From Geodermatophilaceae bacterium (lineage in GTDB: Bacteria; Actinomycetota; Actinomycetes; Mycobacteriales; Geodermatophilaceae), in the NCBI GenBank assembly GCA_013813215.1, contig JACCSC010000316.1:1-18170 (forward strand): 18,170 nt of DNA, read 5' to 3'. The first letter of the stretch is position 1, and each line of letters opens with the position of its first letter. Shown here one piece after another: positions 1 through 6,050 of this stretch. The notes beneath the pieces were generated by a model. That model worked only from the letters and a program-made list of their open reading frames with translations, searched no databases and was not told where the DNA came from. Position numbers and translations under genes: made by a program.

Positions 1-1146
1 GGCCAACGGCACGCCGGCGGCGGCGTACGCGGCCAGCGGGTTGAGGGTGGCGGCGCGCCCGGCGCCCAGCCGCAGCGCGTACATGGCCTCCGGGCCGCCC
101 CAGGCGGCGTCGAAGGCCGGTTGCACGCTGGCCAGCATGCCGAGTCGGGCCATGGAGCTTATGTGCTCAGGACGCGGCATCTCGGCGTGTTCGAGCCGGT
201 GCCCGGCCGCCCGGACCGCGTCGAGGCCGAGCTCGGTGGCGACCAGCTCGACCGCCCGGACTACCTGGTCGATGGCGGCGTCACCGATGACGTGGAAGCC
301 GGCCTGGATACCGGCCGCGGTGGCCTGCCGGACGTGGTCCGCGACGTGCTCGTCGGCGTAGCGCAGGTGGCCGCTGGTCGGCGCGTCGGTGTACGGCGTG
401 CCGAGGGCCGCGGTGTGCGAGCCGAAGCTGCCGTCGCAGAACAGGTCCCCGCCCGCGCCGGCCAGGCCCAGGTCGGTCACCACGTCGAAGCCGCCCAGCT
501 CACCCCAGTAGGCCAGGACCGCCGGGCCGGGCTCGGTGGCGGCGAGGTAGAGCAGGGCCTCCAGGTCGACCCGGCCGGCCACCTCCGGCCCGCTCATCTC
601 CTGCAGGGAGCCGATGCCGAGCGCGGCCGCGCGGGCTCGGGTGGCCCGCTGGGCGACCCGTCGCTGGTCGCTCGTGATGCCGGCGTAGGCGGCCCGGCGT
701 ACGACGTGGTGCGCCTCCAGGCGGACGTGCCCGCCGTCGTCGAAGCCTTCCGCGGACCGGGCCTCCGGCGCCGCGGCCAGCAGGGCCGAGGAGACCACCG
801 CGGAGTGCACGTCGACCCGGGCCAGGTAGACCGCGCCCCCGTACGCCGCCCGGTCAAGCTCCTGGCAGGTCGGGGGGCGCCGCTCGGGCCAGCCGGTGTC
901 GTCCCAGCCGGTGCCGAGCACGACGCGGCCGCGGCCGCTGCGGGCGAAGGCCTCCACCCGGCCCAGCAGGTCGGCCAGCGAACGGCAGCCGCGCAGGTCC
1001 AGGCCGGTCAGGGCCAGCCCGGTCGCAGTGGCGTGCACATGCGCGTCCACGAACGCCGGCGTGGTGACGACTTTGCCCTCCTGGCGATGGTCGACGCGCC
1101 CGTGTTGTCCGGTTCGCGTCGACACGCGAGGGGCAAAGTCGGTCAC
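1..1146 (-). CDS. Amidohydrolase (YtcJ-like, amidohydrolase family 3), 3' end beyond window
   Basis: Translating the minus strand from the GTG at 1146 gives 382 codons that run off the window start, so the C-terminus is missing. Seen: AFVDAHVHAT with the metal-binding HxH pair at residues 36 and 38; GDLFCDGSFGSHTAALG near residue 230; HVIGDAA and RLEHAE, which carry the later metal histidines of this family. The final conserved Asp region is off the edge. The family consists of zinc/iron-dependent hydrolases of amides, esters or N-formyl groups; the substrate here cannot be read. The start overlaps the kdd stop as GTGA, implying translational coupling. Odd point: only about 30 residues precede the HxH strand. 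Family members usually carry an extra beta-sandwich segment there with a GxIxxVG-like motif, and it is absent. The start region is buried in a long inverted repeat (1064-1146). It could be a shortened functional enzyme, a decaying gene, or an assembly fault. Confidence 0.85.
   Translation of the reverse strand, partial: MTDFAPRVSTRTGQHGRVDHRQEGKVVTTPAFVDAHVHATATGLALTGLDLRGCRSLADLLGRVEAFARSGRGRVVLGTGWDDTGWPERRPPTCQELDRAAYGGAVYLARVDVHSAVVSSALLAAAPEARSAEGFDDGGHVRLEAHHVVRRAAYAGITSDQRRVAQRATRARAAALGIGSLQEMSGPEVAGRVDLEALLYLAATEPGPAVLAYWGELGGFDVVTDLGLAGAGGDLFCDGSFGSHTAALGTPYTDAPTSGHLRYADEHVADHVRQATAAGIQAGFHVIGDAAIDQVVRAVELVATELGLDAVRAAGHRLEHAEMPRPEHISSMARLGMLASVQPAFDAAWGGPEAMYALRLGAGRAATLNPLAAYAAAGVPLA
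1064..1146. repeat. Long imperfect inverted repeat at the kdd/amidohydrolase junction
   Basis: On the plus strand the arms are 1064-1098 and 1115-1146 around a 16-nt loop (1099-1114). Perfectly complementary blocks are GTGAC (1064-1068 with 1142-1146), GACTTTGCCC (1069-1078 with 1131-1140) and GTCGACGCG (1090-1098 with 1115-1123). Between the last two blocks lie 11 and 7 nt that can pair partly. In the minus-strand transcript the stem base contains the kdd stop codon and the amidohydrolase GTG start, so the start codon would be sequestered. No U-tract follows, so it is not a classical intrinsic terminator. The pairing is read directly; any role is inference. Confidence 0.9.
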
Positions 1147-2201
1147 AGCCGGGCCTCGAAGAGTCGCCGCACGCCGGGTTCCGCGCGCAGCACGTCCAGC
1201 GCGAACGCCGCATGCCCTGGGACGTAGCCGTTGCCGACCAGCATGGTCACGTCCGCCGCGAGTCCCTCGGCGCCCAGCGCGGCAGCGGCGAACGACGTGG
1301 CCATCGAGAAGAAGATCACCGTCCCGCCGTCGCGGGTGGCCAGGATGGCGCCGTGCTCACACCCGGGGACGTCGACGCAGACCACCGTGACGTCGACCGG
1401 TTCCCCCACCGCCGCGGCCAGTGCCACCGGGTCGCGGGCGTCGGCCCGCACGACGTCGGTGCAGACGCCGGCCGCGGTGAGTGCGCCCGCCTCCTGCTCG
1501 CTCGGCACGACGCCCACGGTGCGGCCGGCTCCGGCCCGCCGGGCGGCAGCCAGCGCGAGCGAGCCGGACTTGCCGGCGCCGCCGATCACCGCCACCGAGC
1601 AGCCGGGGGCGAGTCCGCGGACGATCCGGTCGGTCAGCGCCGGTGCACCGCAGACATCCATCACGGCCAGCGCCAGCTCGGCCGGAAGGTCGGGCGGTAG
1701 CACCGCGGCGATGGACCGGCCGAAGAGGATCGCGTGCCCGTCGCAGGGCACCTGCTCGCCGGCGCCGTCCCACTGCTGCAAGCCGTCGGAGATCCACAGC
1801 GGCGTCAGGGTGAGCGAGACCAGCGTGGCGATCTGGTCGCCGACCGACAGTCCTAGCGGGGAGGACGGCCCGACCGCATCGACCACGCCGACCAGCATGC
1901 CGCCCGAGCCGGTGACGGGATTCTGCATCTTGCCGCGGGTAGCCACGATGGAGAGGACAGCCTGGCGTACGGCGGCGCCGTCACCGCCGTACGCCTCGCA
2001 CAGCTGTCGGAAGCTCGCCGCGTCGAGGTTGAGTCGCTGCACGCGGATGCGGACCTCGTCCTCGTACAGTTCGGGGCGGGGATCAAGGCGCTCCGCGGCC
2101 TGCGGCAGCACCCCGGTCGGTTCGAGCACGCGATGCAGCCCGATCGGCGAGCTGGTGGCGCAGTTCGTCAACGTCGCAGCCCTTTCCACCGAAGATTCCA
2201 C
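1143..2201 (-). CDS. kdd: L-erythro-3,5-diaminohexanoate dehydrogenase
   Basis: This enzyme oxidatively deaminates L-erythro-3,5-diaminohexanoate to 5-amino-3-oxohexanoate with NAD(P)+, a cytoplasmic step of the lysine aminomutase degradation route. The 352 residues match my knowledge of clostridial Kdd closely along the whole length: PIGLHRVLEPTGVLPQ near residues 19-34, RGKMQNPVTGSGGML at 89-103, a Rossmann nucleotide loop IGGAGKSG at 206-213, and FFSMATSFAAAALGAEG followed by GNGYVPGHA near the C-terminus. Kdd proteins are usually about 340-350 residues, so it is complete. The start is uncertain. The GTG at 2201 has AGGA about 10 nt upstream. A TTG at 2171, preceded by GGAAAGG, gives MTNCATSSPIGLHR, closer to the usual family start. 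It is divergent from kamA and co-directional with the overlapping amidohydrolase. A perfect 12-bp inverted repeat lies inside it (1964-1995). Confidence 0.93.
   Translation of the reverse strand: MESSVERAATLTNCATSSPIGLHRVLEPTGVLPQAAERLDPRPELYEDEVRIRVQRLNLDAASFRQLCEAYGGDGAAVRQAVLSIVATRGKMQNPVTGSGGMLVGVVDAVGPSSPLGLSVGDQIATLVSLTLTPLWISDGLQQWDGAGEQVPCDGHAILFGRSIAAVLPPDLPAELALAVMDVCGAPALTDRIVRGLAPGCSVAVIGGAGKSGSLALAAARRAGAGRTVGVVPSEQEAGALTAAGVCTDVVRADARDPVALAAAVGEPVDVTVVCVDVPGCEHGAILATRDGGTVIFFSMATSFAAAALGAEGLAADVTMLVGNGYVPGHAAFALDVLRAEPGVRRLFEARL
1964..1995. repeat. Perfect 12-bp inverted repeat inside kdd
   Basis: GGCGTACGGCGG (1964-1975) is the exact reverse complement of CCGCCGTACGCC (1984-1995), separated by 8 nt. 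It lies in the kdd codons for AYGGDGAAVRQ. It may be a by-product of conserved GC-rich codons, or an mRNA hairpin or protein-binding site. The repeat itself is certain; its function is unknown. Confidence 0.8.
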
Positions 2202-2274
2202 GGCCGGATCCTGGTTCGCCGGATGTTTCTCCCGTACCCTGGCTCGAATACCCTACCGCGCGGAGGAAGTGAGC
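2202..2274. promoter_or_regulatory. Divergent kdd / kamA control region
   Basis: These 73 bp separate the divergent kdd (GTG 2201) and kamA (ATG 2275) starts and must hold at least the kamA 5' signals. The kamA ribosome-binding site GGAGGA is at 2262-2267. Upstream are two TACCCT hexamers (2235-2240 and 2249-2254), each compatible with an actinobacterial -10 TAnnnT; no good -35 was seen. GCCGGAT occurs twice as a direct repeat around 2203-2225 and could be an operator half-site pair. There is too little room for a known lysine or cobalamin riboswitch. Which hexamer is used is inference. Confidence 0.4.
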
Positions 2275-3690
2275 ATGTCCGACCAGCCCTACGTCTACCG
2301 TCGCCGGGAACTCGTCGAGCCCGACTGGCGGCGACTGCCCGGCTTCGCCGACGCGACCGCCGAGCAGTGGGCCGACGCGCAATGGCAACGGGTCAACTGC
2401 GTGAAGAACCTGCGCCAGCTGCGTGGGGTCTACGGCGACCTGCTGTCCGAGGACTTCTACGCCGACGTCGAGCGCGACCAGGCCGAGCGGGCCACGATGT
2501 CGCTGCTGCTGCCGCCGCAGATGCTCAACACCGTGGTGCCGACCGAGGTGCCGTCGACGGAGGCCATGCTGGCCGACCCGGTGCGCCGCTACATGCTGCC
2601 GGTCTTCTCCGACCGGGCGACGGACTGGCCGAGCCACCCGCACTCGTCGCGGGATTCGCTGCACGAGGCGGAGATGTGGGCCACCGAAGGGCTGACCCAC
2701 CGGTACCCCACCAAGGTGCTGGCCGAGATGTTGCCGACCTGCCCGCAGTACTGCGGGCATTGCACCCGGATGGACCTGGTCGGCAACTCCACGCCGCTCG
2801 TGCAGAAGCACAAGTTCGAGCTCAAGCCGGTCAGCCGGCACGACGCGATGATCGACTACCTCCGGCGTACGCCCGGAGTCCGGGACGTCGTGGTCTCCGG
2901 CGGCGACGTGGGCAACATGCCGTTCAAGAACCTGGAATCCTTCGTCGCGCGGTTGCTCGAGATCGACACGATCCGCGACATCCGGTTGGCGACCAAGGCG
3001 CTGATGGGCCTGCCGCAGCACTGGACCGCTCCTGACGTCGTCGAGGGCATGGGCCGGTTGGCGACGACCGCGCGCTCGCGCGGCGTCGCGTTGGCCATCC
3101 ACACCCACGTCAACGCCGCCCAGTCGGTGACCCCGTCGGTGGCCTTGGCCGCCCGGGCCATGATCGAGGCCGGCGTTCGGGACGTGCGCAACCAGGGGGT
3201 GCTGCTCAAGGGCGTGAACACCACCCCGGAGCAGCTGCTCGACCTGTGCTTCGCGTTGCAGGACGAGGCCGGGATCCTGCCCTACTACTTCTACCTCTGC
3301 GACATGATCCCGAACGCCGAGCACTGGCGGATCTCCGTCGGCCAGGCGCAGGACCTGCAGCACTCGATCATGGGCTACCTGCCCGGGTTCGCGACGCCGC
3401 GGATCGTCTGCGACGTGCCCTACGTCGGCAAGCGCTGGGTGCACCAGCTCGAGGAGTACGACCGGGAGCGCGGGATCTCCTACTGGACGAAGAACTACCG
3501 CACCGGCATCGAGCTGCGCGACCCCGATGCGCTCTCGCGGCGCTACGAGTACTACGACCCGATCCAGTCGTTGCCCCCGTCCGGTCAGGCCTGGTGGCGT
3601 GAGCACGCCGGGACCGAGGCGGCACTGGATCGGGCGCACGAGGCGGCCAGGGCCTCGCAGGAGGCGTCCGCGGCACTCGTCTCCGCCTAG
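2275..3690 (+). CDS. kamA: KamA-family radical SAM lysine 2,3-aminomutase
   Basis: KamA interconverts L-lysine and L-beta-lysine using a [4Fe-4S] cluster, SAM and PLP. The 471-residue product carries the radical SAM triad C156-x3-C160-x2-C163 (TCPQYCGHCTR), then SGGD at 208-211. D343 (YLCDMIPNAEHWR) and D380 (IVCDVPYVGK) correspond to the two aspartates that hold the lysine side-chain amine in the clostridial enzyme. R165 fits the carboxylate-binding Arg, and K386 the PLP lysine. Differences from clostridial KamA are clear: the PLP loop PGGGGK is PYVGK here, and the CTRRRFxG segment is CTRMDLVG. The start ATG is set by GGAGGA 7 nt upstream; the frame is open far upstream but that part overlaps kdd antisense. 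It is longer than the roughly 416-residue clostridial enzyme. It diverges from kdd, which supports lysine catabolism rather than antibiotic beta-lysine supply. An aminomutase with a shifted substrate remains possible. Confidence 0.88.
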   Translation: MSDQPYVYRRRELVEPDWRRLPGFADATAEQWADAQWQRVNCVKNLRQLRGVYGDLLSEDFYADVERDQAERATMSLLLPPQMLNTVVPTEVPSTEAMLADPVRRYMLPVFSDRATDWPSHPHSSRDSLHEAEMWATEGLTHRYPTKVLAEMLPTCPQYCGHCTRMDLVGNSTPLVQKHKFELKPVSRHDAMIDYLRRTPGVRDVVVSGGDVGNMPFKNLESFVARLLEIDTIRDIRLATKALMGLPQHWTAPDVVEGMGRLATTARSRGVALAIHTHVNAAQSVTPSVALAARAMIEAGVRDVRNQGVLLKGVNTTPEQLLDLCFALQDEAGILPYYFYLCDMIPNAEHWRISVGQAQDLQHSIMGYLPGFATPRIVCDVPYVGKRWVHQLEEYDRERGISYWTKNYRTGIELRDPDALSRRYEYYDPIQSLPPSGQAWWREHAGTEAALDRAHEAARASQEASAALVSA

Positions 3691-3864
3691 GACCGCCGTG
3701 AACAATGGGCAGGCCCCAAGGGTCCGGGATCCTCACTGCCCTCTGCGTTCGGGCGATCCACGGGAGTGGGCAGTTGGGGCCGGTTCGAGTGGCGTGTCGT
3801 TGTCGTCCGCGCCGACTTTCGCAGCCCGCGGGGTTGACTCGGGATGCGTCTCGCGCTGACCCGG

Positions 3865-3886
3865 CGTTTCGGCGGCGGTCGAAACG
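3865..3886. repeat. Short palindrome upstream of the carbon-nitrogen hydrolase
   Basis: CGTTTCG (3865-3871) is the exact reverse complement of CGAAACG (3880-3886), with an 8-nt GC-rich spacer. It lies about 35 bp before the chosen GTG start at 3921, in a 230-bp gene-free stretch (3691-3920) after kamA. Its position suits an operator or a leader hairpin. No T-tract follows, so it is not a clear terminator. Otherwise I see nothing recognisable in 3691-3920. Confidence 0.45.
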
Positions 3887-3920
3887 TGTCAGCTGGAACT
3901 CTCTCGACCAGAGGTTGGGG

Positions 3921-4670
3921 GTGCCCCACGATGGTGTCGTGCGCGCCGTCCTACTGGCGATGGAATGCCCGAAAGACGACCTGGCCGGAAACCTGCGACG
4001 GCATCTCGACGAGATCGCGTACGCCGAGTTCGTTCAGGCCGATCTGCTCGTCTGCCCCGAGTTCTCGCTGACCGGCGGCGTGGATCCAGCGGCCGAGCCG
4101 ACGCGGGCGATCACGCTCGAGCACGAAGCGGTTCGCACGCTCGTGGCCGCCACGGCTTCGGTGGCCGTCGTGTTCGGCCTCGCCGAGTCGGGCGGGCCCT
4201 TCATCGCGCAGGTCGTCGCCGCCGGCCTCGAGGTGGTCGCGATCCAGCGCAAGCGGTACCTGGGCGAGGGCGAGGAGGGCTACGCCATCGGTACGACGAC
4301 CGCCACCGTCGATGTCGCCGGGCGGCGCTGCGGCATCGTGATCTGCGCCGAGGCCGGTCAGCCGTGGACCTGGGACGCCTGCGCCGAGGCAGGGGCGGAC
4401 GTGATCCTGTGCTGCTCAGCGCCTGGGCTGTCCGGAAGGCGGACCGACGAGGCAGGCTGGCGGGCGGGGCTGTCCTGGTGGGAGTCCTGCGGGCTGGCCG
4501 ACGCCCGCCACCACGCGCGCGGCCTCGGGCTGCCGGTCCTGATGTCCACCCAGGCCGGGAGCACGGCTGACGAGGACTTTCCCGGCCTGGCTGCCGCCAT
4601 CGACGCCAACGGGCACGTGCTGGACCGTACGGTGGACTGGCGGCCCGGCCGGCTCGTCGTCGATCTCTGA
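3921..4670 (+). CDS. Carbon-nitrogen hydrolase (nitrilase/amidase superfamily)
   Basis: From the GTG at 3921 the product is 249 residues. The nitrilase-fold catalytic triad is visible: Glu47 in CPEFSLTG, Lys111 in IQRKRYLGEGEEGY, and Cys142 in GIVICAEAG. Such enzymes hydrolyse amide or nitrile C-N bonds through a Cys-thioacyl intermediate. The substrate cannot be told, and the residues after the catalytic Cys (AEAGQ) differ from the common CYD(x)RFPE pattern. The start is chosen because GAGG lies 6 nt upstream and the family's first beta strand (VRAVLLAMECP) follows; the frame stays open to 3705, but that stretch is unlike the family. A GTG at 3939 is an alternative. It is same-strand with kamA but 230 bp away, so co-transcription is doubtful. 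It ends 31 bp from the convergent VOC gene. Confidence 0.82.
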   Translation: MPHDGVVRAVLLAMECPKDDLAGNLRRHLDEIAYAEFVQADLLVCPEFSLTGGVDPAAEPTRAITLEHEAVRTLVAATASVAVVFGLAESGGPFIAQVVAAGLEVVAIQRKRYLGEGEEGYAIGTTTATVDVAGRRCGIVICAEAGQPWTWDACAEAGADVILCCSAPGLSGRRTDEAGWRAGLSWWESCGLADARHHARGLGLPVLMSTQAGSTADEDFPGLAAAIDANGHVLDRTVDWRPGRLVVDL

Positions 4671-4701
4671 AGCGTGCCGCCGGCTGTCCTGCGTGGCCAG
4701 G

Positions 4702-5085
4702 CTAGAACGAGTGGTGAACGGCCTCGACGTTGTTGCCGTCGGCATCGCGTAGGAACACGCCGTAGTAACCGGGGTGGTACTCGGGCCAGACCCGCGGTGC
4801 ATGCAGGATCGTCACCCCGGCGGCGACAGCGGCTTCGTGCACGGCGTCGACCGCGGCCCGATCGGGAGCGGTCAGGGCGAGGTGGACTTCGCGAGCCGGG
4901 CGATCGGTCTCGGCCGGCCCCAGCCACAGGTGGGGGAAGCCCTCCGGGCCGGCCAGCCCGACAACGAGGCCGTCCGGGCGGGAATAGCGCATCGCCTCGC
5001 GGACGCCGAGCGCAGCGAAGACCGAGGTGTAGAAGGCGGTCGCGGCGTCGACGTCGGCGACCTGCAGCGCAAGGTGGTCGAGCAC
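4702..5085 (-). CDS. VOC-family (glyoxalase/dioxygenase-fold) protein
   Basis: The 127-residue product has the vicinal oxygen chelate layout of two beta-alpha-beta-beta-beta modules. Module 1 starts MLDHLALQVADVDAATAFYT, with His4 as a likely metal ligand. Module 2 starts REVHLALTAPDRAAVDAVHEA, with His68, and ends YYGVFLRDADGNNVEAV, with Glu121 as the usual last ligand. Length is typical of single-domain VOC proteins. Substrates range from methylglyoxal-glutathione to antibiotics and aromatics, so no reaction is assigned. The start is a GTG at 5085 with TATCCT exactly 6 nt upstream and no Shine-Dalgarno, so it is probably leaderless. It is convergent with the carbon-nitrogen hydrolase. Confidence 0.85.
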   Translation of the reverse strand: MLDHLALQVADVDAATAFYTSVFAALGVREAMRYSRPDGLVVGLAGPEGFPHLWLGPAETDRPAREVHLALTAPDRAAVDAVHEAAVAAGVTILHAPRVWPEYHPGYYGVFLRDADGNNVEAVHHSF

Positions 5086-5097
5086 GGCAGCAGGATA
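5086..5097 (-). promoter_or_regulatory. Probable leaderless -10 element for the VOC gene
   Basis: On the minus strand TATCCT (5097-5092) fits the actinobacterial -10 consensus TAnnnT and is separated from the GTG start by 6 nt. This places +1 at the start codon. No Shine-Dalgarno or convincing -35 was seen. Confidence 0.5.
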
Positions 5098-5327
5098 GGC
5101 CGAAGTGGCAATCCGACCTCACCCGGATGCTGCCCTGGGAGCCTCGACGCGGACTGCGGCCCGGCCTGGACGAGACCAGCCGCGCGGAGCGCTCCCCGGA
5201 AGGTCGCCGTCCTCGCCAGCGTCCGCAAGCTCGTGAGCCCTCACCCGGATGGCCACGGGACAGCCAGCGGGTCCGCACCCAGACGGTGATCTGGTCCGCC
5301 GCCGGAGAACCGCAGAGATGACGTGCG

Positions 5328-6032
5328 CTATGGCGCCATCGAGCCGAGCGTGAATGCGAGCAGGAAGCCGGCCACCGTCGCCAGCGCCACCCACGGTCCG
5401 CCGTCCCGATAGGCGCGGGGGAACAGCGTGGTGCACAGCGCCGCGAGGACGGCGCCGCCGGCGAAAGCGAGGATCACCGACAGCGCGGACTCGTCCACGT
5501 CCGCGAGCAGGAGGCTGCCGGCGACGATGGCGATTCCGAGCACGACGGCGGCGCCACACCAGGTGACGAGGGCGAACCGCACCGACCGGCCGTTGTCGCA
5601 CATGCTCCGTGCGCCCACCAACGCCTCTGGAACGTTCGACACGAAGATGGCGACCAGCAGCGCCACCGAGCCGGCGCCGGCGGCCAGCGTCGTGCCCAGG
5701 GCAAGGTTCTCCGGGATCCCGTCCAGGAGGACTCCGGCCAGCAGGACGATGCCGGAAGCGCTGCGCCCGGCGGCCGTCGCCTGCCGATCGAGCCACACGT
5801 CCAGCATCACGTACACGAGCGCGCCGGCGGCCAGCCCCGCTGCGGAGACGATCGGACCACCCTGGACGAAGGACTCCTCGAACAGTTCGAAAGCCAGCGC
5901 TGCGACCAGCGCTCCGCTGGCGAAGGCGAGCAGCGCCGCGAGAACGCGAACTGGCGGCATCGATCGCATACCGATGACCGCCCCGAGCGCGAGTCCAGCC
6001 GAGGCGACGACTGCGAAGAGCAAGGACTGCAT
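5328..6032 (-). CDS. ZIP-family-like metal transporter, divergent
   Basis: The 234 residues form about seven or eight hydrophobic helices separated by short loops, with no cleavable signal apparent beyond the first helix (residues 1-20). Two segments resemble the metal-binding helices TM4 and TM5 of ZIP transporters: LLDGIPENLALG at 102-113 and FVSNVPEALVGA at 130-141. In canonical ZIPs these read HNxPEG and HExPHE; here the histidines are replaced by Asp104 and Asn133 while Pro-Glu is kept. A divalent-metal uptake or efflux role is therefore inferred, and the metal may not be zinc. ATG at 6032; no clear Shine-Dalgarno. It lies 18 bp after the SDR stop, so it is probably the last gene of a GH15-SDR-transporter operon. 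The 242 bp behind it (5086-5327) contain no recognisable gene. Confidence 0.75.
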   Translation of the reverse strand: MQSLLFAVVASAGLALGAVIGMRSMPPVRVLAALLAFASGALVAALAFELFEESFVQGGPIVSAAGLAAGALVYVMLDVWLDRQATAAGRSASGIVLLAGVLLDGIPENLALGTTLAAGAGSVALLVAIFVSNVPEALVGARSMCDNGRSVRFALVTWCGAAVVLGIAIVAGSLLLADVDESALSVILAFAGGAVLAALCTTLFPRAYRDGGPWVALATVAGFLLAFTLGSMAP

Positions 6033-6050
6033 GCGTACGCCGCCGCCCGA

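Noticed and set aside
1231..2274. N-terminal extension of the kamA frame by 348 codons
   Set aside because: It lies antisense to kdd, lacks homology, and a strong GGAGGA ribosome-binding site marks the ATG at 2275.
2202..2274. Lysine or cobalamin riboswitch upstream of kamA or kdd
   Set aside because: The gap is only 73 bp and no conserved riboswitch core could be seen.
2083..3705. Long open frame (about 540 codons) antisense to kamA
   Set aside because: GC-rich third positions of kamA create it; the translation is Arg/Gly/His-rich without any motif, and kamA carries a complete radical SAM signature.
3707..3741. GGGCAG ... CTGCCC pair after kamA as a terminator
   Set aside because: Only a 6-bp stem with a 23-nt loop and no T-tract; too weak to call.
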